Below are positions 57,885 to 64,000 of a stretch of DNA of 64,000 nucleotides, piece by piece. The stretch's first letter is position 1, and each line of letters begins with the position of its first letter. Below the pieces are notes generated by a model, which did no database searches, was not told the DNA's origin, and saw only the letters and a list, made by a program, of their open reading frames with translations. Source of the DNA: Lactiplantibacillus brownii (GTDB lineage Bacteria; Bacillota; Bacilli; Lactobacillales; Lactobacillaceae); contig NZ_JAVCWF010000001.1 in assembly GCF_031085375.1 (NCBI RefSeq), positions 992,001 to 1,056,000 of the forward strand. Reading direction: 5' to 3'. Both the position numbers and the translations under genes were made by a program.

Positions 57885-59308
57885 TGAATTTTGAAACAAC
57901 TATTGGGCTAGAAGTCCACGTTGAATTAAAAACGAATTCAAAGATCTTTAGTCCGTCACCCGTACAATTTGGTTCTGAACCAAACGCCAATACAAACGTG
58001 ATTGATTGGGGCTATCCTGGGGTGTTACCAACGGCCAATAAGGGAGTTGTCGAAGCCGGAATTAAGGCTGCGACAGCGCTACACGCTCAGATCGAGCAAG
58101 AAACTTACTTTGACCGGAAGAACTATTTCTATCCTGATAACCCGAAAGCTTATCAAATTACGCAACATGAAAAACCGATTGCGCATGATGGCTGGATTGA
58201 AATCGAAGTTGATGGGGAAAAGAAAAAAGTCGGCATCGAAGAAATGCATATTGAAGAAGATGCTGGGAAAAACACCCATGAAAACGACTATTCTTATGTC
58301 GATTTAAACCGGCAAGGCACCCCGTTAATTGAAATCGTCTCAAAACCAGAAATCAATTCGCCCGCAGAAGCTTATGCTTACTGTGAAGCGTTACGGCAAC
58401 GAATCCAATTTACTGGTGTTTCGGATGTTAAGATGGAAGAAGGGTCAATGCGGGTCGATGTCAATATTTCGATTCGACCAGCTGGTTCTGACAAATTTGG
58501 TGTTAAAACCGAAATGAAGAACTTGAACTCTTTCACTTACGTTAAGAAATCTCTGGAATTCGAAGAACAACGTCAACAACAGGTGCTCATGTCTGGTGGC
58601 CAAGTGCAACAAGAGACTCGGCGTTTTGATGAAACGTCTGGTCAAACGATCTTGATGCGGGTCAAGGAAGGTAGCGATGATTATCGTTACTTCCCAGAAC
58701 CAGATATTCCAGCGGTTTCCATCAGTGATGACTGGATCAACGAAGTACAGAAGACTATCCCAGAAATGCCAGGTTCACGGCGTGATCGTTACGTCAATGA
58801 CTTTGGCTTGACGGCTTATGATGCGGGTGTTTTGACGCAGACGAAGGAAATGTCTGATTTCTTTGATGCCACAGTCGCAGAAGGAGCCGATCCTAAGTTA
58901 ACTTCGAACTATTTGCAAGGGGACGTCAATGCGTTCTTGAACGAAAACAAGGTTGATTTACAAAATACCAAGTTAACGCCAGCAAACTTAGCTGGCATGA
59001 TCAAGATGATCTCCGATGAAACGATTTCAAGTAAAATCGCGAAGAAGGTCTTCAAGGCGATCATGCAAGGTACTGAGCCGGTTAAATGGGTCAATGACAA
59101 GGGTTTGATTCAATTATCAGATCCAGCCAAGCTACAACCGATTGTTGACAATGTTTTAGATAACAACCAGCAATCAATCGACGACTTTAAGAATGGGAAA
59201 GACCGCGCCATTGGTTTCTTAGTGGGTCAAATCATGAAGCAAACACATGGTCAAGCTAACCCTAAAGTCGTGAACAAATTATTGATGACAGCTTTAAATG
59301 CACGGTAA
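57884..59308 (+). CDS. gatB: Asp/Glu-tRNA(Asn/Gln) amidotransferase subunit B
   Basis: A 474-aa subunit that binds the mischarged tRNA and activates the Glu side chain with ATP. The N-terminal [19 protein letters not shown] and the C-terminal YqeY-like tail ([16 protein letters not shown]) are present. Module C copy 1 begins about 6 bp after its stop, without an obvious terminator between. Confidence 0.98.
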   Translation: MNFETTIGLEVHVELKTNSKIFSPSPVQFGSEPNANTNVIDWGYPGVLPTANKGVVEAGIKAATALHAQIEQETYFDRKNYFYPDNPKAYQITQHEKPIAHDGWIEIEVDGEKKKVGIEEMHIEEDAGKNTHENDYSYVDLNRQGTPLIEIVSKPEINSPAEAYAYCEALRQRIQFTGVSDVKMEEGSMRVDVNISIRPAGSDKFGVKTEMKNLNSFTYVKKSLEFEEQRQQQVLMSGGQVQQETRRFDETSGQTILMRVKEGSDDYRYFPEPDIPAVSISDDWINEVQKTIPEMPGSRRDRYVNDFGLTAYDAGVLTQTKEMSDFFDATVAEGADPKLTSNYLQGDVNAFLNENKVDLQNTKLTPANLAGMIKMISDETISSKIAKKVFKAIMQGTEPVKWVNDKGLIQLSDPAKLQPIVDNVLDNNQQSIDDFKNGKDRAIGFLVGQIMKQTHGQANPKVVNKLLMTALNAR

Positions 59309-59313
59309 TAAAA

Positions 59314-59451
59314 AGAGTGTGTTGATGGGCGGGAGCTGCTGAGCATTGCCTAGCCATTAGTTCCATGCGTTTTTGGCATGGTGCTAATGGCGTAGCAAGC
59401 GCAGGCCGCTGCCCATCATAAACACGTTTCGACGATAAAGTTAGAAACGTG
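59314..59451 (+). repeat. module C, free copy 1 (structured element)
   Basis: AGAGTGTG (59314-59321), P1 TGATGGGC/GCCCATCA (59323-59330, 59411-59418), conserved GAGCATTGCCTAGCC, P2 GCCATTAGTTCCATGC/GCATGGTGCTAATGGC (59353-59368, 59376-59391), conserved GTAGCAAGCG, then P3 CACGTTTC/GAAACGTG (59423-59430, 59444-59451). It stands between gatB and the diacylglycerol kinase gene. Confidence 0.85.
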
Positions 59452-59490
59452 GACACCAATTTTTACTGTTAGACGCGGAGGAAAAGGAAC

Positions 59491-60501
59491 ATGCGTAAAC
59501 GGGCACGGATCATTTATAACCCGACATCGGGGCGTGAAGCACTCGCTCATGACCTCGTTGAAATTCTTGGAATTTTTGAACAAGCTGGGTACGAAACCAG
59601 TACCTATGCGACAACGCCAGCGCCTAATTCAGCGGCTGATGAGGCGCGTCGGTGTGCCAAAGACGGGTTTGAGTTACTCGTAGCGGCAGGTGGTGATGGG
59701 ACCATCAATCAAGTTGTGAACGGTATCGCCGGTTTGAAGCGGCGACCGCGCATGGCGATCATCCCCGCTGGTACGACCAATGATTATGCCCGGGCCTTAC
59801 GCATTCCGCGTAATGATCCGGTTGCGGCGGCAAAGGTCGTTTTGAAAGATCAAACTGTCAACATGGATATTGGTCAAGCTGGTGAGCAGTATTTCATTAA
59901 TATTGCGGCTGGTGGGTTGTTGACGGAGCTCACTTATGATGTGCCATCACAACTGAAATCCATTTTTGGCTATGCGGCGTATCTTGCTAAAGGCGCCGAA
60001 TTATTACCTCGGGTTAAACCAGTCGAAATGGACCTCAAGTATGACGGGGGCCATTTTACGGGCAAAGCCTCGATGTTTTTCTTAGCGTTGACTAATTCCG
60101 TTGGTGGCTTCGAACAAATCGTCCCTGACGCTTCATTGGATGACGGTAAGTTCACCATGATTATTGTGAAAACCAGTAATGTGGCTAAAATGCTGCACCT
60201 GATGACGTTGGTCTTAAACGGCGGCAAGCATATCAACGACCCCAGCATCATTTATGTGAAAACACGTAAAGTGGTTGCGCGGGCGTTAGATGACCGTTTG
60301 ATGATCAATTTAGACGGCGAATATGGTGGCGATGCGCCAATGACGTTCCGTGATTTAAAGCAACATATTGAAATGTATGCTGACACGGATCGCATTCCGG
60401 ACGACGCCATCACTGATCCTGAATTACAAAGTGCTGAACGTAATTTTGTTTCGGCGGTCGATCAATTGCCAGAAGCAAAAACGGATGCTGAAACTGAATA
60501 A
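59491..60501 (+). CDS. dagK: diacylglycerol kinase (lipid kinase family)
   Basis: A 336-aa soluble lipid kinase related to DgkB, which returns diacylglycerol released by lipoteichoic acid synthesis to phosphatidate. It shows N-terminal IIYNPTSGRE, AAGGDGTINQVVNG (ATP/catalytic) near residue 68 and PAGTTNDYARAL near 92. GGAGGAAAAGGA precedes the ATG. Module C copy 1 lies just upstream and its own terminator follows. Confidence 0.93.
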   Translation: MRKRARIIYNPTSGREALAHDLVEILGIFEQAGYETSTYATTPAPNSAADEARRCAKDGFELLVAAGGDGTINQVVNGIAGLKRRPRMAIIPAGTTNDYARALRIPRNDPVAAAKVVLKDQTVNMDIGQAGEQYFINIAAGGLLTELTYDVPSQLKSIFGYAAYLAKGAELLPRVKPVEMDLKYDGGHFTGKASMFFLALTNSVGGFEQIVPDASLDDGKFTMIIVKTSNVAKMLHLMTLVLNGGKHINDPSIIYVKTRKVVARALDDRLMINLDGEYGGDAPMTFRDLKQHIEMYADTDRIPDDAITDPELQSAERNFVSAVDQLPEAKTDAETE

Positions 60502-60509
60502 CTTGCTTA

Positions 60510-60550
60510 AATTACCGTTTACCGATACAATGGTGGACGGTAATTTTTTT
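60510..60550 (+). terminator. terminator of dagK
   Basis: ATTACCGT and ACC pair with GGT and ACGGTAAT, followed by seven Ts. The T-run runs directly into module C copy 2. Confidence 0.82.
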
Positions 60551-60667
60551 AGAGTGTGTTGATGGGCGCAAGCTGGTGAGCAAGGCCTAACGATTGACTT
60601 AATGCGGTTTTGGCATTGAGTCGGTCGTGTAGCCTGCGGAGCCCGCTGCCCATCAAAAGCACGTTTC
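60551..60667 (+). repeat. module C, free copy 2 (structured element)
   Basis: AGAGTGTG (60551-60558), P1 TGATGGGC/GCCCATCA (60560-60567, 60648-60655), P2 CGATTGACTTAATGC/GCATTGAGTCGGTCG (60591-60605, 60613-60627; all 15 positions pair in RNA, three as U-G), conserved GTAGC..GCG and GCACGTTTC. P2 differs almost entirely in sequence from copy 1 but keeps the pairing. Confidence 0.85.
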
Positions 60668-60722
60668 AAAAAATCAAACACAGTTCGCGTAACCAAAGAA
60701 AGTAAAAAGAGGAAACGAATAC

Positions 60723-62093
60723 ATGAAAGTTGATTTACCAGTTTATAAAGGCGAAGTCTTAGATGTCACCATCATGGACTTAACTTATCAAGGCATGGGT
60801 GTGGCTAAGGTCGATAACTACCCAATCTTCATTGAAAATGCCTTACCTGAAGAAAAGATCTCTGTCAAAGTCACGAAGACGACTAAGAATTTTGCGTTTG
60901 GTGACGTTGAGAAGATCCAACAAGTGAGCCCACATCGCGTTAATCCTAAAGGGCGTGTTTACCGTCAAACCGGGATTGCACCATTACAACACTTGGAATA
61001 TTCTGAACAATTAAAGTTCAAGCAACATCAAATTGCAGAATTGTTTGCGAAGATTCACATGGATGATGTTGAAGTGTTACCAACGATTGGGATGGCTAAT
61101 CCGACGCAATATCGGAACAAGGCCCAAGTCCCAGTGCGTCAAGTCCAAGGTAAGCTAACGACTGGTTTCTTCAAGAAAAACAGCCATCAATTAATGCCGA
61201 TTGAAGATTACTATATTCAAGATCCAGCAATCGATCATGCGATCGTGGTCGTACGTGATATTTTACGTAAATATCATGAAACGGCTTTTGATGAATTTCA
61301 TCATAGCGGGACGATTCGGACGATTATGGTTCGTCGCGGTTACTATAGCCATGAAATGATGATCGTGATTGTGACGCGGACGAAACATTTGCCAATGGCG
61401 GATGTCGTCGTACAAGAGATTCAAGCCGCTTTACCAGAAGTCGTCTCAGTTATCCAGAACGTTAACCAAAAGCGGACTAACGTCATCTTAGGCCCAGTTA
61501 ACAACGTGTTAGCTGGTAAGTCAACTATCAATGACCAATTGTTAGGCTTGACCTTTGCGATTTCAGCGCCATCATTCTATCAAATTAATCCACAACAAAC
61601 TGAAAAGTTGTATCAATTAGCAATTGATCAAGCCGGCTTGACTGGTAATGAAACGGTGATTGATGCGTACTCTGGGATTGGGACGATTTCTTTGACCATG
61701 GCGCAACATGCTAAGCAAGTTTACGGTGTGGATATCGTGCCTGCCGCGATTGATAACGCGCGTCAAAACGCTGACAAGAACGGTATTACTAATGCGAAGT
61801 TCGTATTAGATAGTGCTGAAAAGGCAATGGCTAAATGGGCAGAAGACGGTATTAAACCTGATGTGGTTGTCGTTGACCCACCACGTAAAGGGCTGGATGA
61901 AGCCTTTATTGAAAGTGCTGCTCAAATGGGACCAAAACGCGTGGTTTACATTAGTTGTAACCCATCAACTTTAGTTCGAGATGTCCAACGTTTCGGTGAA
62001 CGGGGCTATCATATTGCCGCACCAATCCAACCAGTCGATCAATTCCCACAAACACCACATATTGAAAGTGTTACGGTGTTAGAAAAAGACTAG
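60723..62093 (+). CDS. rlmD: 23S rRNA (uracil-C5)-methyltransferase, RlmD/RlmCD type
   Basis: SAM-dependent RNA m5U methyltransferase of the TrmA/RlmD family, 456 aa. Domains: N-terminal TRAM RNA-binding domain (about residues 1-65), middle RNA domain, C-terminal Rossmann fold with DAYSGIGTISL, DPPRKGLD and the catalytic Cys in YISCNPSTLVRD near residue 412. AGAGGAAACG precedes the ATG. Which 23S uracils are modified cannot be read from sequence. Module C copy 2 lies upstream. Confidence 0.92.
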   Translation: MKVDLPVYKGEVLDVTIMDLTYQGMGVAKVDNYPIFIENALPEEKISVKVTKTTKNFAFGDVEKIQQVSPHRVNPKGRVYRQTGIAPLQHLEYSEQLKFKQHQIAELFAKIHMDDVEVLPTIGMANPTQYRNKAQVPVRQVQGKLTTGFFKKNSHQLMPIEDYYIQDPAIDHAIVVVRDILRKYHETAFDEFHHSGTIRTIMVRRGYYSHEMMIVIVTRTKHLPMADVVVQEIQAALPEVVSVIQNVNQKRTNVILGPVNNVLAGKSTINDQLLGLTFAISAPSFYQINPQQTEKLYQLAIDQAGLTGNETVIDAYSGIGTISLTMAQHAKQVYGVDIVPAAIDNARQNADKNGITNAKFVLDSAEKAMAKWAEDGIKPDVVVVDPPRKGLDEAFIESAAQMGPKRVVYISCNPSTLVRDVQRFGERGYHIAAPIQPVDQFPQTPHIESVTVLEKD

Positions 62094-62104
62094 ATAAATT
62101 TTTA

Positions 62105-62147
62105 AAGCAGTCCCAAATCAATTTTTGATTTTGGGGCTGCCTTTTTT
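62105..62147 (+). terminator. terminator of rlmD
   Basis: GCAGTCCC pairs with GGGGCTGC around an A/T-rich inner stem (AAATCA/TGATTT), followed by CTTTTTT. Confidence 0.85.
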
Positions 62148-62181
62148 AGTGTAGATAGTGGCCGGTTGACTCATTTGGCCT

Positions 62182-62221
62182 AAAAAAGACATCAAGCCCT
62201 AAATTGGGATTGATGTCTTTT
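62182..62221 (-). terminator. terminator of the MFS-DUF4811 unit
   Basis: AAAAGACATCAAGCCC pairs with GGGATTGATGTCTTTT; on the minus strand it is followed by TTTTTT-type sequence. Confidence 0.82.
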
Positions 62222-62226
62222 AATAT

Positions 62227-62976
62227 TTAATGAATGGACCGCGACTGAGCGGCTTTGATCAATTGTGCCAGTCGAACGGGTTCCTGTTGCTTGGCTGCAG
62301 CGGTTGCCGCTTGTTCAACTTTTTTAGTCAATGCGGCAAGTTGTTTCGTTGATAAGGTTGGATCAGCGGTGCGTGCGGCTTGGACTTTGGCAGTGACGGC
62401 TGCTTTGACCGCTACGGAAGCTTGGGTTTCAGCAGTCTTCGCTTGTTTTTCGAGCCATTTGGCTTGGCTGACGCTTAATGTCGCCCAAGTTTTCGGCAAG
62501 ACAAAGGTATTTTGACGTTTAATTAAAGTGGTGTGTACCCCGGTATCCTCGTAAAGCCAGCGCCAAAAGTGAGTCTCATAAGTCCAGCGCGTTGTTTTAG
62601 TGATCAAGGTGGCCGACTTCACGTTAGCCGTTTTAACGTGATTAGTCGTTTTTAAATTAATCGCGGTATGTTGCCGTTTGTTGGTTGTCGTAGTCCGATA
62701 AACGTAAATTTTTTCGGTGTTGGACTGCTTAACTGGTTCAAATAACAATAAGTTGACGTATTGATTAGAAACAGCTGATTTTAAAGTGGTCCTTTGTGTC
62801 GTCGTTGTTTGACGCATGCCCCAATGTTGGGTATCGTTACCGATCATTAGAATGGCGGCCCCGACCAATAAGATCAAGCCGAGATCGCCAACAACATGTC
62901 GCTGCCAACCTTTTTTGAAAGCCAAATAACCGACAATAAAACCAATTAACCCCAGACTTAAAATAATCAGAATCAT
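62227..62976 (-). CDS. DUF4811 domain protein
   Basis: 249 aa: two N-terminal hydrophobic segments (MILIILSLGLIGFIVGYLAF and DLGLILLVGAAILMIG), an extracellular-looking Thr-rich beta region, and an Ala/Lys/Gln-rich helical tail likely to form a coiled coil (AVKAAVTAKVQAARTADPT...). It starts within the stop of the MFS exporter gene (ATGA-type overlap), so the two are translationally coupled and may work together. The function of DUF4811 is unknown; it is often found beside DHA2-type exporters in lactobacilli. Confidence 0.85.
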   Translation of the reverse strand: MILIILSLGLIGFIVGYLAFKKGWQRHVVGDLGLILLVGAAILMIGNDTQHWGMRQTTTTQRTTLKSAVSNQYVNLLLFEPVKQSNTEKIYVYRTTTTNKRQHTAINLKTTNHVKTANVKSATLITKTTRWTYETHFWRWLYEDTGVHTTLIKRQNTFVLPKTWATLSVSQAKWLEKQAKTAETQASVAVKAAVTAKVQAARTADPTLSTKQLAALTKKVEQAATAAAKQQEPVRLAQLIKAAQSRSIH

Positions 62977-64000
62977 TGAATGTCACCAGCTTTCGGAGTG
63001 CGTTTAACCAGTAGGGCGAAAATCATGCCGAGCATACCCATTGCCGTAGCAACTAAGAAAGCGGCATGGAAACCTTGCATCGCTGCGGCATAACTCTGAT
63101 CGCGATAAGCCAAGGGGGCACTAGTGAGGAGGGCTTTGACCGGTTTGGCATTGGCCGTGACATTTGCGAGCACACTGCCTAAAATGGCGGTCCCCATTGA
63201 AGTCATGATCTGGCGCATCGTACTGTTAATCGCCGTCCCATGGCTGAGCTGAATTCCTCGTAGATCAACCGAACTTGCCGCCGTTAATGGCATGGCAACT
63301 AAGGCGACACCACTCATTAACACGACATATTCCATGATAATGTAAGTGTAAGGTGTGTGTTGCGTGAGCATCGCAAATGGCAATGTCCCAAGGGTGAGTA
63401 GGAACGTCCCCATCAATGCCAGTCGGCGGCCACCAATATGGTCATAGGCGCGACCACTAATTAGGCTGATGACGCCATAAAGTAGCGCTCCTGGTAAGAT
63501 CATTAACCCAGATTCTAGAGGCGATAATCCTCGGACATTTTGCAAATACATCGGTAAGACCACTTGAATCCCAATCATGGCGGTATTTGCGAGCGCCGTG
63601 ATCATCGATGCAATGGTAAATGATGGAATTTTGAGTAAACGAAGATTTAACAGTGGCTGCGCTTGTGGCCACTCCCGCCGAACAAAAGCAGCTATGAAAA
63701 TGAGACCGAGCAGAATGCTAATGATGACTGTTTTAGATGTCCAGCCGTCATTACCAACCGAAGAAAAACCGTATAATAAACTACCGAAACCAATCGTTGA
63801 CCAAGCAATCGCCCAGCCATCAATCGGAGATTTTTTCAGCGGAATGACGGGGCGGACGGTGTAGCAGGCCAAGACTAGCACGATTAAAACTGGCGGAATC
63901 ATCATGCCAAATAAATCACGCCAACTTGCATTGTCTAAGATCCAGCCAGAAACAGTCGGTCCTAAGGCTGGGGCTAAACCGATGACAATACCACCGAGGC
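62973..64000 (-). CDS. MFS multidrug exporter, DHA2 family (N-terminus outside the window)
   Basis: The visible 342 residues cover the part from membrane segment 5 onward. The frame stays open to the right edge, so the internal Met at 63905 is not the start. Near the edge is GLAPALGPTVSGWILD, the antiporter motif C of drug/H+ antiporters, and about ten further hydrophobic segments follow, fitting the 14-segment EmrB/QacA group. The substrate is unknown. It is coupled to the DUF4811 gene. Confidence 0.9.
   Translation of the reverse strand, partial: LGGIVIGLAPALGPTVSGWILDNASWRDLFGMMIPPVLIVLVLACYTVRPVIPLKKSPIDGWAIAWSTIGFGSLLYGFSSVGNDGWTSKTVIISILLGLIFIAAFVRREWPQAQPLLNLRLLKIPSFTIASMITALANTAMIGIQVVLPMYLQNVRGLSPLESGLMILPGALLYGVISLISGRAYDHIGGRRLALMGTFLLTLGTLPFAMLTQHTPYTYIIMEYVVLMSGVALVAMPLTAASSVDLRGIQLSHGTAINSTMRQIMTSMGTAILGSVLANVTANAKPVKALLTSAPLAYRDQSYAAAMQGFHAAFLVATAMGMLGMIFALLVKRTPKAGDIQ

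Noticed and set aside
59423..59451. Terminator at the end of module C copy 1
   Set aside because: The CACGTTTC/GAAACGTG hairpin is not directly followed by a T-run.

Overview
The window looks like a chromosome segment from a lactic acid bacterium of the Lactiplantibacillus plantarum group. The grounds are a plantarum-type mtsCBA manganese transporter, a malolactic locus, cydABDC without genes for the quinone head group, LPQSN (LPQTNE-like) cell-wall anchors, and a gene order rplM-rpsI ... mle ... cyd ... pcrA-ligA-camS-gatCAB-dagK-rlmD. Species identity is inferred; no alignment was run.

Layout. 1-1.5 kb: the end of an FMN-binding surface protein and ApbE flavin transferase. 1.5-5.9 kb: ecfA1-ecfA2-ecfT-truA and, from an internal promoter and a structured L13 leader, rplM-rpsI. 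6.1-17.6 kb: two very large tandem paralogous wall-anchored proteins with 303-bp repeats (5 against 7 units) and duplicated control regions. 17.6-19.4 kb: a short-chain dehydrogenase divergent from a TetR regulator. 19.4-22.8 kb: ribose genes rbsR, rbsK, rbsD, rbsU. 23.5-26.7 kb: a small membrane protein and the Mn ABC transporter. 26.9-27.9 kb: two unknown genes. 27.9-31.7 kb: a LysR regulator divergent from malolactic enzyme and malate permease. 31.9-34.9 kb: amino-acid permease, ECF S-component and a DUF2187 protein. 35.4-41.5 kb: cydABDC. 42.2-44.5 kb: polyprenyl diphosphate synthase divergent from a MenA-type prenyltransferase. 45.1-49.9 kb: a frameshifted membrane gene, an oxidoreductase, a glucosaminidase, xpt, a UPF0316 protein and purK. 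50.6-62.1 kb: pcrA-ligA-camS-gatCAB, a diacylglycerol kinase and an RlmD-type methyltransferase. 62.2-64 kb: a DUF4811 protein and the C-terminal part of an MFS exporter.

Functionally the window holds much of the machinery for respiration on supplied cofactors: cytochrome bd and its assembly exporter, the prenyl tail and its attachment to a naphthoate head group, flavin attachment to a surface protein, an ECF vitamin-uptake module and one S-component. It also holds Mn uptake, malate decarboxylation and ribose use.

The least explained content lies between genes. Several approximately 180-190-nt elements (A, B, D, E) each fold on paper as one outer stem enclosing two or three hairpins. They occur as pairs separated by about 67-80 nt, mostly just downstream of gene ends. 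A further module of about 120-140 nt (C) is nested in two B copies, absent from a third B copy and free-standing twice near 59.3 and 60.6 kb. Its stems change sequence while keeping pairing, which suggests a structured RNA or a structure-selected mobile repeat.
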